Under the pieces are notes generated by a model. That model had not been told where the DNA came from. It did no database searches and saw only the letters and a program-made list of their open reading frames with translations. From Pseudomonadota bacterium (lineage in GTDB: Bacteria; Bdellovibrionota_B; Oligoflexia; Oligoflexales; CAIYRB01), in the NCBI GenBank assembly GCA_026390435.1, contig JAPLFY010000028.1, positions 16,140 to 80,139 on the forward strand: a DNA stretch of 64,000 nucleotides. The letters run 5' to 3'. A program made the translations under genes and the position numbers. Positions 29,201 through 40,500 of the stretch are shown here, piece by piece; within the stretch, counting starts at the first letter, position 1; every line of letters begins with the position of its first letter.

Positions 29201-29961
29201 GTCGATTCGGCATCGACCACGTAATAAACATCGCTCGCTGCCGATTTGCTGCCGCCGCGTTGTCGAGGCTCAACTAAATCACGCTGAGCATGGCCGACTA
29301 TCTTAAGCGCCTCGCGCCAAGAAAGTTGGTCGTGATGTCCACGATTTTTATGTTGTTCTGGCTCTTTGGGAGCTGGGGGAGCCGCATGACTTGCGGCGGA
29401 GAAGGCGCGAATCCTGCCCGAAGCATCTGGTTCAGCACTGGCAACCGCACGCATGCGGCTGACCGTTGGCTGCAAAAAGCGAGTATGAAACCCCAGGGGG
29501 TGATCCGTGGGCGCTTTGAAATCGCACTCGACGGTGCCGTCTGCCATGCAGAGCACTGCCCAGATGTGTTTACAGTAGCCTTTACCACCGGCATAAAAGG
29601 GACAATCGCAAAGCGCGCTAATCGTTGACTGCAGACGCTTGTCGTCTAAGGCCATCTCGAGCGTGACGTGGTACTCACCGCCTTTGCCTTTGACATCGGC
29701 TGTCAGTCGTTCAGGGGCTGATTTCGTCAGCAAGACGCGACGTTGGCGGTAATAGCCTTCACCACGCATCCGCACCTGATCTTCAATGTCTGCCGCAAGT
29801 GCAGTCGTCAAACCACCGATACCCTGTGGCGGTCTTACTCCATGCACACTTACATGATTGGCTGCGCGCTGGCCTGAACGGCCGCGTCCTCGGCGCCCTC
29901 GCCTCAAATGCGTCACTCCCTCTTGCGTCCCTATGTTAGGACGTCTTTGTGTTCTAGCCAC
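26215..29961 (-). CDS. SWIM zinc-finger SNF2-family helicase
   Basis: A 1248-residue ATP-dependent DNA translocase. A basic Arg-rich N-terminus is followed by a SWIM zinc finger (C118-x-C120, C130-x-H132), a long middle region with a Pro/Ala/Gln-rich linker near 540-600, and a C-terminal SNF2 engine: DDMGLGKTVQVLAHL, LDEAQAIKN, MSGTPVENR and IDRAHRIGQ. Bacterial members of this type remodel nucleoprotein or remove stalled RNA polymerase; the specific role is unknown. The GTG start has only a weak upstream site. It follows the opp operon by 158 bases on the same strand. Confidence 0.92.
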   Translation of the reverse strand: MARTQRRPNIGTQEGVTHLRRGRRGRGRSGQRAANHVSVHGVRPPQGIGGLTTALAADIEDQVRMRGEGYYRQRRVLLTKSAPERLTADVKGKGGEYHVTLEMALDDKRLQSTISALCDCPFYAGGKGYCKHIWAVLCMADGTVECDFKAPTDHPLGFHTRFLQPTVSRMRAVASAEPDASGRIRAFSAASHAAPPAPKEPEQHKNRGHHDQLSWREALKIVGHAQRDLVEPRQRGGSKSAASDVYYVVDAESTRRSGLLTVCIFRRIGQGSSGAAEPQDAGSGGKQPAQLVAAPIDVRALESFAEGPDRDILTHLFGTASTTLSRAGSWDEPNAPLRTRVHAFVIAESLRPQLITLMAQTGRLGWIGVDDAKLESTVTIGVEAFHALSWDMRDPWIFRLAVAVRKQDRTWIVRGEFRRGRITVPLLDILAAFPDGLVIFKDRIIHIPMPDPRLCGWINTLRQVQSIKVPKADQAAFLRSFVDLPNAPQLDLPSDSGWRIVVGEAKPKLIFLATPITDKAMVLLANYDFEYEAPPAPTTPQQRQQDSRRGARRGPRQHQIEAPSEVANTAALVEGVEQKPAAPEPPPPPRIVLRRDRLREEQLVRDLCEHAGVHPSAGRAVTGADVFVDAAILPTLVGDLGAQGWAVEAEGKKLRTGRSFNVDVKSGVDWLDLRASFDFGGGTIVELPRLLEALRRGDNRVQLGDGTVGLLPEAWLKKLDPILRMGEDGQSDELRYRTSHAAFLDVLVSEAAEANLDQSFTAYRQKLAAFSGIAPLEPDPAFIGELRPYQKQGLGWLEFLEQFGFGGCLADDMGLGKTVQVLAHLHKRSVALKERGEVTQPTLIVAPTSLIYNWQDEAKRFTPTLKVLAHVGASRMRDVKSLSKYDLIVTSYGTLRSDVEMLQAFSFDYVVLDEAQAIKNESTQSAKAVRALKAQHRLAMSGTPVENRIAELGSIFRFLNPGMLDSAAVFGELFSSSGKLTGSKLETLARALRPFILRRTKEQVLPELPGKTESTVYCVLEPDQQKEYDELAAHYRDSLKKKIKSAGLGKSRMHVLEALLRLRQLACHPGLIDSGRVGESSAKLDLLEDELQEVMDSGRKALVFSQFTSMLSIVRQRLDAKGIVYEYLDGSTTDRKERVEHFQNDPNVRVFLISLKAGGVGLNLTAADYCFILDPWWNPASEAQAIDRAHRIGQVNHVFAYRLIARGTVEEKILSLQAAKRQLVEGIIADDGNVMADMTAKDLDFLFS

Positions 29962-30119
29962 TATTCCGGCGCCTTCAGTGAGTGCTGCGGGTTAATCCTT
30001 AACCTCGCCCTCGGCGGCACGGTTGCCTTGTGACCACTGTTATTAGCTTCACAGTTTGTGCGCCCAGAAGCAAGAGTAGATTTTTGCCTAGGGCCTAAAA
30101 ACTGCTAGGTGATGGTTGC

Positions 30120-31072
30120 CTAAACCTTGTGGCAGGCGACGTCTCTTCCTTTCTCTATTTGCCGCATAACTGGGGTTTCGCGGCGACAGCGCTCATCCAC
30201 TAATGGACATCGAGCCGAAAACCTACATCCTGGCGGGGGATTCAGTGGACTCGGCAATTCCCCCGTAAGTAACTGTTCCGGCCGAGATCTTTCACGCACC
30301 GGGTCTGGCAGCGGATTTGACGCGACTAAGGCCCGCGTGTAGGGATGAAGCGGACGGAAAAATACTTCGTTGGAAGGACCGATTTCCACCAACTGCCCCA
30401 GGTACATGACCGCCATACGCGAAGAAATATAACGCACCATGCTAAGACCGTGCGCAATAAAAAGATAAGTTAAGCCCAGCTCCCTTTGTAATTCCTGAAG
30501 CAAAGTAACGACTTGCGCTTGTATTGAGACATCTAATGCGGAGATCGGCTCGTCACAGACGACGAACTTTGGCTCCAGTGCTAAGGCGCGCGCTAGACCG
30601 ATGCGTTGACGTTGACCGCCGGAAAATTCATGAGGAAATCGATAGGCATGCTCGGCCACCAAACCGACTCGCTCTAGCCAGGCCGCGATCCTATCTTGTC
30701 GTTCATGACGCGGCCAAAGTCCGTGAATGTCCGGGCCTTCGGCAATAATGTCGCCCACAGTCATCCGCGGATTAAGGCAGGCATAAGGATCCTGAAAGAT
30801 CATCTGAGCGAGACGAGCATAGGACTTCCGCCTACTTGTACCCATCTTGCCGGCCATGGATTCCCCGGCAAAGCGGAAATCACCCTCGGTGGCATCGTAC
30901 ATACGCACCAAAAGCCGCCCTAGCGTGGATTTGCCACAGCCCGACTCACCAACTAATCCAAGAGTTTCGCCTGGTTCGATGGCAAATGAGACCTTATCAA
31001 CAGCATGTAATTTGATGCCGTGACCTAAATCAAACTGCTTACTCAAACCCTCAACTTCGATGAGCGGGGTAG

Positions 31073-31076
<4 letters not shown>
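30120..31076 (-). CDS. oppF: Oligopeptide ABC transporter ATPase OppF
   Basis: The second ATPase of a peptide importer, 318 residues. Walker A is GESGCGKST, the signature [14 protein letters not shown], Walker B ends CDEPISALD, and the C-terminal peptide-transporter domain has [10 protein letters not shown] and a late Cys, typical of OppD/DppF proteins. The ATG at 31076 overlaps the oppD stop as ATGA; a much longer in-frame extension upstream lies inside oppD and is rejected. It ends the oppABCDF operon. Confidence 0.93.
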
Positions 31077-32155
<1,079 letters not shown>

Positions 32156-32164
32156 TGCCGCCCC

Positions 32165-33652
32165 CTAAGTCCTGCCGCGCAATTTCGGATCAAATGCATC
32201 CCGCATCGAATCCCCCAACAGATAGAAGCACAACAGCGTGATGCCGAGCACCGAGGCCGGTAAGAAAAACTGAATCGGATTGACCTGCAAGCGCCTAGCT
32301 GCATCGAAAACAACATTACCCCAAGATGGCGTTGGCTGTTCCAAACCAAGGCCAAGCATCGATAAGAACGCCTCCGATGCGATAACCCCTGGAATACGGG
32401 CAGACCAAGCAATAATGATCAGTCCCAATAAGTTGGGGCCGATATGATGCGAGATCAGCCTTTTTATCGGTGCGCCTAACAGACGGCTAGCCTGGACAAA
32501 CTCTAATTCTCGCATCCGCAATACCTCACCGCGGACGATGCGCGCAAACCCAGCCCAGCTGAATGCCGTCAGCGCCACGACGAGACTGAGTACGCCCTTG
32601 CCAATAGCAACTTGCAGGATGATGAACACAAGCAAGTCCGGAAAATTATCAATAACCTCGACGAGGCGCATGCAGACATTGTCTATCTTGCCGCCCATGA
32701 GACCTGAAAATGCGCCAAAAATCAGACCGATGAAAATACAGAGCGTGGGCACCAGAAGGGCGAGCAGCATATCCACGCGGGTACCCTTCACCATGCGCGC
32801 TAACACATCACGGCCAAGCCCGTCCGTCCCGAATAGATGCGCCCGGCCGCGCATAGTCTCACCCACCGCTGCCTTTGGATAGATCGTTTGAGCGTCAGAT
32901 AATTTTATCGTATTGATAAGTTTAGTCTCTAATACTGCAGCGCGTGCACCGTAGCTACGCTGCCCTGTGCTTAGATCGTCGACAAAGGCGACCACGGAAT
33001 AAAGATAGGATTCAGACGGATCGAGTCCCATGCCGTCAAATACAGCGTGCTGCGCTGGATCGGTGAGCTCAGCAATATTCAGTCCGCGCTCAATGGTCCC
33101 GTCTGCCAGATCGCTTAGTTTTATACGGTCACTAGGTGTTACCAATAACCGGTAGACTGCGTAGCCCGACGCTCCCGACATAGTGTCCCAAACCAAGTGA
33201 ACGCCGTCGACAGTGGCGGCACCATCAATGCGGAAATTCTGTGGCGGCAGCAAGTCACCGGGAGCACGAAGCGGCGCCGCAAGATCGTAGTTGGGATCGA
33301 CTAGATCAACGGGAACCGCAGCGAAATCATCCACTATAAGCAGTGACTCCCCGCGAGTTGGGCCCTGATTAATATCGTGGGAGTTCTGTTGGTTTTCGTA
33401 GGCCACCCCACCTTCCGACTTGGGGAAGAACACGGGACCGACGGCGCCAGCCAGCGTGACAAACATGATGACCGCAAGCGAAGTCATAGCCAGGCCATTT
33501 TTCTTCAGTCGCATGAAGGCATCTTGAAAGTACGTCAATGCTGGTCGGGAAATATTCTCCGCAGCTGCCGCTTGGCGCTTAAGCGGCAAGAACATGTCAT
33601 CGGCGATAGGGCCCCACAATGCGGAGCCGGGCGTCTGGTGATGTTGGCCCAT
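32165..33652 (-). CDS. oppC: Oligopeptide ABC permease OppC with inserted FN3-like domain
   Basis: Inner-membrane permease, 495 residues against about 300 normally. TM1 is near 53-75. The usual permease core begins at FGTDGLGRDVLARM (about 274) and runs through the EAA-type loop (EFVQASRLLGA) to the end. Between them lies roughly 190 residues of extracytoplasmic sequence. Residues about 137-242 look like a fibronectin type III domain: a Pro-rich lead-in, LVWDTMSGASGYAVYRL, and a later SESYLYSVVAFV strand. It would sit in the periplasm close to OppA. AGGAG precedes the ATG, and it is 12 bases after oppB. Confidence 0.9.
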   Translation of the reverse strand: MGQHHQTPGSALWGPIADDMFLPLKRQAAAAENISRPALTYFQDAFMRLKKNGLAMTSLAVIMFVTLAGAVGPVFFPKSEGGVAYENQQNSHDINQGPTRGESLLIVDDFAAVPVDLVDPNYDLAAPLRAPGDLLPPQNFRIDGAATVDGVHLVWDTMSGASGYAVYRLLVTPSDRIKLSDLADGTIERGLNIAELTDPAQHAVFDGMGLDPSESYLYSVVAFVDDLSTGQRSYGARAAVLETKLINTIKLSDAQTIYPKAAVGETMRGRAHLFGTDGLGRDVLARMVKGTRVDMLLALLVPTLCIFIGLIFGAFSGLMGGKIDNVCMRLVEVIDNFPDLLVFIILQVAIGKGVLSLVVALTAFSWAGFARIVRGEVLRMRELEFVQASRLLGAPIKRLISHHIGPNLLGLIIIAWSARIPGVIASEAFLSMLGLGLEQPTPSWGNVVFDAARRLQVNPIQFFLPASVLGITLLCFYLLGDSMRDAFDPKLRGRT

Positions 33653-33664
33653 GATAGAAAGCTC

Positions 33665-34636
33665 CTAACCAAACCGAATGCGCGGATCAATCAGTCCGTA
33701 AAGCACATCAGTGATCAAGTTGATGATGATAAAAAAGCCACCGTAAAAAACGGTAAGACCCATCAGCACGTTATAATCGTTGTTACTGATCGAATTAAAA
33801 TAAGCAGCACCTAGTCCTGGGACACCGAAGATATTTTCGATCAGCAGCGATCCCGAAATTGCCCCCACAAAAATCGGACCAAGTAAGGACACCACCGGTA
33901 GCATCGCGTTTCTTAACTGGTGCAGGGCAACAATCCGGGCAGTGGAGGCGCCTTTTGCGCGCGCTGTGCGGACAAACTCGGCAAACGACACGTCCACCAT
34001 TTGACTGCGCATATAGCGCGTCATTAGCGTGATAATACCCAAGCTCAGAGTGAAGCCCGGAAGAATCACGTCGCGAAATTGCCCCCACCCTACCGGACGA
34101 AACCAAACATGCGGATTCACATGTAAATGCGTCAGCGGAAAGACGGCCAAGAAGTATTGAACGACGTAGGCAATCAAAGCAGAAGGTATCGCGATCCCAA
34201 TTACGCAAAGGAGCATAGCAAGGCGGTCAATCAAAGAATTGCGGTAAAGCGCAGCAACGATCCCCAGCCCAAGTCCAACGGTGGTCCCGACGATTAGGGC
34301 GAAGATGCCGATAGCTGCGGATGCCGGGAAATTTTCAGCGATCATTCGGTTAACGCTACGATCGACCGTACGAAAACTCTCGCCAAAATCGCCCTGAATA
34401 AACATCCGCTGCATCTGGATCAAATACTGATCAAAAATCGGTTTATTCAGGCCGTACTTTTCTTCAAGGTTAGCACGAACAGTGGCTGGGATTTCCTTGG
34501 TGCGTGTCAACGGATCGCCTGGCACCGCCCGCATAAAGACGAAAGTCAACGTCGCTAAAGCCCATAGAGTCAGTACCGCCATGATTAGGCGCTGACCGAC
34601 GTAGCGAAAAAATCCCCAAGATAACAAATGCTGCAT
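33665..34636 (-). CDS. oppB: Oligopeptide ABC permease OppB
   Basis: A 323-residue inner-membrane permease. The N-terminal FVFMRAVPGDP segment, the following charged stretch ending in EKYGLNKP, and the EAA loop (EFVRTARAKGAS) are those of OppB/DppB proteins. Its C-terminal LIDPRIRFG is also typical. It pairs with OppC to form the channel. It lies 19 bases downstream of oppA and 12 bases upstream of oppC, all on one message. No oddities in length. Confidence 0.94.
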   Translation of the reverse strand: MQHLLSWGFFRYVGQRLIMAVLTLWALATLTFVFMRAVPGDPLTRTKEIPATVRANLEEKYGLNKPIFDQYLIQMQRMFIQGDFGESFRTVDRSVNRMIAENFPASAAIGIFALIVGTTVGLGLGIVAALYRNSLIDRLAMLLCVIGIAIPSALIAYVVQYFLAVFPLTHLHVNPHVWFRPVGWGQFRDVILPGFTLSLGIITLMTRYMRSQMVDVSFAEFVRTARAKGASTARIVALHQLRNAMLPVVSLLGPIFVGAISGSLLIENIFGVPGLGAAYFNSISNNDYNVLMGLTVFYGGFFIIINLITDVLYGLIDPRIRFG

Positions 34637-34655
34637 AGACTATTAAATCTCAGCT

Positions 34656-36326
34656 TTAATGTTTTGGTTGACCACTCCACTCCGCATAGCGGAAGTCTGG
34701 ACTGAAACCAAAAGCGTTGTGGCGCATGTTCTTAAGCGCCGGAGCGACGACAAATGCACCGCCAGTTTGGTCGATAGGAACCATTGGACTTTCGTCCAGT
34801 AGCAGTGCCTCAGCTTCGGCAAAAAGCTTCACTCGAACAGCCATGTCCGATTCATGAGCCGCTTTAACTATAAGTGCCTCGTACGTTTTATTCACCCAAC
34901 CGGTCATGTTGTTATCGTTACCAGCGGTGAACAGATCCATGAAGGTCATTGGGTCACGGTAATCTGGACACCACCCCGACAGGGTCACATCGTAGTTGCC
35001 GTCGCGCGATTTTTGCAGGCGCGTCTTGAATGGGACACTTTCTACTCTGACCTCAGTATTCAGCAGCTTGGCCAGACTGTTCTGCCAATATTCGACAAAT
35101 TTCTTCGCCAAGGTGCCATCGTCAGACAAGATGGTGAAAGAAGGAGGCTGAGTCTGTTTACTGGCTGCTAGGTACTCTTTTAGGTGCTTTTGCGAACTAG
35201 GGTAATCTGCGTCCCTGCCTTTAACGGGGGCTTCACGCCTGTAGGTCATGCCCTTTTTCGAGCCAGGCATATAATCTGGAACTAGGCCCAGAGTCGGCTT
35301 ATAGCCCGGTACACCAATGATTTTATTAACGAACTCGCTGCGATTGACGCCGTCGCGTACAGCCTGACGCAGGAGCTTGTTGGCAAAAGGACGCCCCGGC
35401 CGAACATTAAACGCAATGTACGTCGTACAGCCCGTGGGGAAAGTTTGAATTTTCAATTTAGCCGCTTGGGCCTGCTTGATAATTTCTGGCGACGACGTGG
35501 TTGTGTAATCGATACCGCCAGTCTGGAAATTATTGAAATTAGCTTGCGAGTCTTTCACCATTGCCGATGATTGGATCGCCTGAACCTTCACTTTATCCGC
35601 GTCCCAATAAGTCGGTGAACGCTCAATGCGCATGGACTGTTCTTTTTGCCAAGCTGCCAGCTTGAACGGTCCGTTGCCGATAATGCTGGCGGGGTCGGTG
35701 GCAAATTTATCGCCAAACTTTTCTACGATGTCCCGACGCAGTGGATAGAAAACTTGAAACGTCGCCAGTGAATCAAAGAAAGGTACCGGACGACCTAGCT
35801 TGACCTCCAGGGTGTGGTCATCGACGGCACGAACGCCTAAGTTTTCCTTAGGTTGCTTTTTCGCGATGATGTCTTCCGCATTAAGAATACCGGCGGCTAT
35901 AGCGATGAAGGAATACTCACTGGCATAAGCCGGATCAACCAGTCGCCGCCATGAGTATAGGAAATCCTGCGCTCTCACGGGCTTGCCATCTTGCCACCTA
36001 GCGCTCTTACGGATCTTAAAGGTCCACGTTTTCTTGTCCTCACTAGAAGTCATGCTCTCCGCAGTGCCGGGGATGATATTGCCAGCAGGATCATAAGACA
36101 TCAGCCCCTCAAAAATGTGACCTAGCCACATCGAGCTGATGGTGTCTGCCTGTTTGGTCGGGTCCATGGATGGCGGCTCGTCGCCAGCGCTAAAGTAAAC
36201 TTCTTGGCTCATTGCCCGCTCATCTTGAGGTTTTTGCTCCGCGCGCACGCCTGAGGCGTAAAAAACTGCGGCTACTAAAAAGAGAGCTGCTGCTGCGCCC
36301 CTAGTCATGGCGGACGTTAAGACCAT
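34656..36326 (-). CDS. oppA: Oligopeptide ABC transporter substrate-binding protein OppA
   Basis: A 556-residue periplasmic solute-binding protein of family 5. A signal peptide with hydrophobic AALFLVAAVFYAS ends near residue 29. The N-terminal EPPSMDPTKQ segment, W-x-F-K-I-R-x-x-A-x-W-Q-D-G-K-P-V and the AQDFLYSWRRL helix are diagnostic. No lipobox is seen, so it is probably soluble in the periplasm. The ATG at 36326 has GAGG 10 bases upstream; a second ATG six codons on also would keep the signal. It leads the operon; the 258-base upstream gap should carry the promoter, though none is clear. Confidence 0.93.
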   Translation of the reverse strand: MVLTSAMTRGAAAALFLVAAVFYASGVRAEQKPQDERAMSQEVYFSAGDEPPSMDPTKQADTISSMWLGHIFEGLMSYDPAGNIIPGTAESMTSSEDKKTWTFKIRKSARWQDGKPVRAQDFLYSWRRLVDPAYASEYSFIAIAAGILNAEDIIAKKQPKENLGVRAVDDHTLEVKLGRPVPFFDSLATFQVFYPLRRDIVEKFGDKFATDPASIIGNGPFKLAAWQKEQSMRIERSPTYWDADKVKVQAIQSSAMVKDSQANFNNFQTGGIDYTTTSSPEIIKQAQAAKLKIQTFPTGCTTYIAFNVRPGRPFANKLLRQAVRDGVNRSEFVNKIIGVPGYKPTLGLVPDYMPGSKKGMTYRREAPVKGRDADYPSSQKHLKEYLAASKQTQPPSFTILSDDGTLAKKFVEYWQNSLAKLLNTEVRVESVPFKTRLQKSRDGNYDVTLSGWCPDYRDPMTFMDLFTAGNDNNMTGWVNKTYEALIVKAAHESDMAVRVKLFAEAEALLLDESPMVPIDQTGGAFVVAPALKNMRHNAFGFSPDFRYAEWSGQPKH

Positions 36327-36584
36327 GGATGTAACCTCAAACGGATGCAGTTAAACGACAACGAGCACAGCCTCCAACGGCCCAAGCTTGTACCTTACCC
36401 TTTTCAAATGTGAGCAACGTAAGCGGTGCGAGCGAGGCTGAAGCCACAATGGTGAGCACGGAATGGCCTGCATTTTTTTTACAGGATTTTGGTCAAAATC
36501 GGCAAGTAAATAAATAGGATCGACCCTTTTGGCGCACCATCCCGACACGGGCTTAAGGCGCTAAAAATAGCGTCCCGGGGCGAG

Positions 36585-37496
36585 TCACCGGTCGCTTAGA
36601 CCCAGGAACGACGCGAGCTCTACGGAGAATTTACTCCACAGGGACGGGCCCATAGACTTGGGATCGACCGCATTGTGAGCGTAGTGTGGAACTACATCCG
36701 AATCGACATTGTCCAGCGGCTGCAGGGTCCACTTGGACTGAGGATGCTCCTCTATCAAGCGAGCGATCGCCTGATAGTCGACCAATTCATCGTCTGCTGC
36801 GGCAAAAATCAGCGTCGGGATCGCAAGATTAACAGCGCTAACATCGCTAACCGCAGCGGCACTTGCAAATACAGCATTATAGGCAGCCATTGGTAGGTGG
36901 TCATGAACTCTGTAGTCGACCGGCGAGCGACTGGGAACATCGACATCAAAGGGCAGAGCGTTGAGACCACGCAGGGCGTGCGTATACCAATTTAGACGAA
37001 TGGCCGGCACCAACAGCACTCGCTTGTCATAATAGGGAACCGCTGACTGATTGATATAGTCGACATTCAGTAGGGCACCGAGTGAGACGCCGACAAAGTA
37101 GAGCGGCACATGCAATTCCTGGCTCTTGCTGGCGCCAGCCCGGGTCGCACACTCCATGTCCCTGAGCCAAACAGCCCGGGTCACCTGCTGCATTTGAGCG
37201 TAGTCGCCGTCGTGGCCGGTGAGCGTCAGGCGTAAAACCCGCACATTTTGCTGATTAAGGGATTCAATAAGCGCCGCTAATTTATCTGGCTTCAGATTAA
37301 ATCCGTGAGCCACCACAGCAACGGCCTGAGCTGGAGCCGCCTGGCGCACCTGAAATTCATCCAGACGCTTTTGCGTACCCGCACAATCCACATGCTCATC
37401 GGGTGTAGCATTTGTGACAGCAAAGCTGGTTGCAGCAACAAAGCCCCATAAGAGGAGCATGAACAAGGCTGCACGAATGATGGTGGCGGCGTACAA
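36585..37496 (-). CDS. Exported alpha/beta-hydrolase
   Basis: A 303-residue protein with an N-terminal hydrophobic signal region and an alpha/beta-hydrolase core. The oxyanion strand VVAHGFNL (about 61-68), the nucleophile elbow GVSLG (Ser138), the acid in AAADDELVD and the His in VPHYAHN give a complete catalytic triad. It probably acts on an ester or lipid in the periplasm; the substrate is unknown. The start is unsure: a TTG at 37496 gives the better signal peptide, an ATG at 37460 is the alternative, and neither has a good ribosome site. It follows the large S74 lipoprotein gene on the same strand after an 89-base gap. Confidence 0.75.
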   Translation of the reverse strand: MYAATIIRAALFMLLLWGFVAATSFAVTNATPDEHVDCAGTQKRLDEFQVRQAAPAQAVAVVAHGFNLKPDKLAALIESLNQQNVRVLRLTLTGHDGDYAQMQQVTRAVWLRDMECATRAGASKSQELHVPLYFVGVSLGALLNVDYINQSAVPYYDKRVLLVPAIRLNWYTHALRGLNALPFDVDVPSRSPVDYRVHDHLPMAAYNAVFASAAAVSDVSAVNLAIPTLIFAAADDELVDYQAIARLIEEHPQSKWTLQPLDNVDSDVVPHYAHNAVDPKSMGPSLWSKFSVELASFLGLSDR

Positions 37497-37585
37497 GTAG
37501 TCAAACCCCTAGTGATAGGGAAACGGTACCCGGTCCAGTGGAAAAAATCGACGGAGAATCGATCTGGCTACCGCAGTGGCGCAAT

Positions 37586-40500
37586 TCAATGACTACACAT
37601 TTGAAGGCTAGGGAATTGACCACAAACAGCCGTCTTAAGTTGCTCGACCTCGGCATCTTTTTCTCTTTTGAGTTGGGCGGCTTTAACGTCAGCTTGGTCA
37701 ATTCTGTCCTGAAGCAAGGCGTATGCAGACTCGGTATGTTCGATGCGCATTTTAAGATTCGCGATTTCCGCATCTTTATGATCGCTTAAGATTTTCACGC
37801 GATCGTTTTCCGCCTTCAATTCCTGAACGGATTTGACTAGCAGAGGAGTCAATTTACCATAGTCAATCTGCCACGGGCTCTGCTGCGGGTCATCGCCGCC
37901 AACGGTGACCGCCTGCGGATAAAGTTTATAAAGCTCCTGAGCGATAAAGCCCTGCATGATTTCTTTGCTGGAATCAGCGATATAGTTATAATCGCGGACT
38001 TGAATGAGTTCTAGCAGGTCTAGGCCACGTGGACTGGCGACGATATTTTCCTTCAGTCTTCTATCGGACGTGGTGTTATAGGCGACAGTTGTAGATGAGT
38101 TTTGGCTGATACTACCCATGGCGGTACCATCAGGACGCTGGAAGTTCACGAAGTTTGCGCCTCCGATAAAGTTAGAACCAGCTTTGATCTGTAATCCATG
38201 AGAGCCAATTGTGCCGCCGGCATTATTGATCGATACCGCGTAAGCGCCATTGGCACTTACTTGTACATCTAGCTTCGCCGCCGGCACGGATGTGCCGATA
38301 CCGACGTTGCCAGTTGACGCAATCACCACACGTGTAGCCATCACGTCAGCTGATGCACCCGTGACTGCAGTAGGCGCTGTCAGGAATAAGATGTTACCCG
38401 AACCGCCAGTACCCGTACCGTTACCTGCAGCAATTGTTAGATCTTTACCTAATTTATCGGTACCAGTGATATTCGCCGTGCGTAAAACACCCCCAACCGC
38501 GGTCGCCGAGTTATCGTTAGCACCTGCCAGCAGCGTCGCGGCCCAAATAGAACCAGAACCGATGTTGAAGCCGTTTATTAGCGTCAATGCGTTAAAAGTA
38601 GGCGATGCCGAGGTGCGGATGTCTTGCGCCGTCGACAGGCTGATGGACCCCGCACCGTTGGTGACGACGACGCCGTTGTTACCAGATGACGTTAGATAGG
38701 CAGCAGATGGGGTGGCGCCGTTACCAATGAGCAATTGACCGTTGGCAAGGACCGTTGATGTCGGTGATGCGCCAGCACCACCACCAAGCACGACGCCACC
38801 ACTTGCAAGGACACCCGACGAGGCCATTGTGCTCGCCGAGTTAAAGTAAGGCATACCACCGGAAGTACCAGCGTTTAGGCCCGTACCACCATTGGCAAAA
38901 CTCAAGGCTCCAGATACAGCCGCACTCGATGATAAATTTAACGCGCCAAACGCTGGTCCCATTGCACCGACAGTGAGGACCTGGCCAGAAGTACCAGCTG
39001 CAGTGCTCGACAAATTAAGGGAACCGCTGCCGATGATCACGCCGTTGCTCGTAAATGATGTGGCACCTGTCCCGCCATAACTAACACCCAGCACACCTGC
39101 GGTGATTTTGGATGCCGGCAAGCTCGGGATATCACTGACCGCAAGATTAGTGCCACTCACCACACGGCCTTTAGTGTCCACGGTAATTTTTGTGTAAGTG
39201 CCAGTTGCCACGCCTGTTGCAGCCAGAATAGGATTCGGATAATTGCCCGTCAAATCCCCACCAGCGGCACCAGTTGGCGCAGCTCCCGACACCCAACTAA
39301 GCACGCCGCTACCATTTGTACTTAATAATTGTGCCGCCGCACCATCGCCACCGGGCAGAGTCCAAATGGTTGATGTGGCCAAAACATCCGGGGATTTGAA
39401 CGCTACGTATTTTACCGAGCCGGGGTCGTACAGTATGATTCTCTTGGCTTCGATTCCATTACCCCTAAGCGTGAGATCTCCGGTAAGTGTGGTTGCACCC
39501 GCCGCGATTGTACCGGTCGTGTTGATCGCCGTAGACCCAGTGATCGTGCTAGCGCCGTTGATAGTGGCGTTATTGATCATGGGGCTAGCTAAAGTTTTGT
39601 TTGCCAGTGTAAGAGTTGCAGAATCTGTGACAACCACACCACTTGTAGGGAATACTGCGCTCGAAATAACACCAGTACCGCCGGCGGCCCTGGGCAAGAT
39701 TCCAGTGACCGCGCTCGGCCGACCTAAGTTCAAAGAGCCAAACATCGGCGCCCCGCCACCAGCGGGCACAGTAAGTATCTGGTAAGCCGTGCCCGCCGCT
39801 GTTGAGTCGAGTCCGCCTAAACCGCTCCCCAGAACCACACCAAAATTATTCAGGCTAAATGTGCCAGAGCCCATATTGACTATGGTGGTTACATTAGGCG
39901 TCGCGGAACCTGTAGACGTCGTTTCCAGCGCCGAAGAAATACTTGCACTGTCAGCACGTGCGGCACTGACTGCAATCTTTGACGCTAGTATGTTTAGACC
40001 ATCGACCGAGCCACTATTCGTGGCGGATACCAACTCGCTGCGGTAAGACGAATTGAGACTAAACCCAGCCATCACGCTGTCCAAACCGGCACTAGCACCG
40101 GAACTCACGCTAGCCGCATAAACACGCACGGTGGCAAGATTTTGGGTATAAGAATCCAAATTTTCCGTCATCGCGGAAACAAGTACAGTCACCGCGCGGT
40201 CGACACTACCGGCTGTCGAGAGTTTGGCGGCAAGTCCCGAGATGCCTTGGACAGCTCCTTTGGATATCAGCCCCAAACGCGTACTTTTGTCACCAGCCTC
40301 GCTAGGCAAAGTAGAACTTCCAGCCGCTAATCCAGCTCCAATCGCCGGCAAATCGGAATCGAGGATCGTATCTTCGTCGGACCCGACGGCGCCAAGATTA
40401 GCGACCATTGCTTGCGCCGCAGCCGACAAGGCCGAGCTGATAGCCGCTGCCGAGCTGACGGCAGTCGGCACGCCATTGATACCACCGCGAGCCGTCGCCG

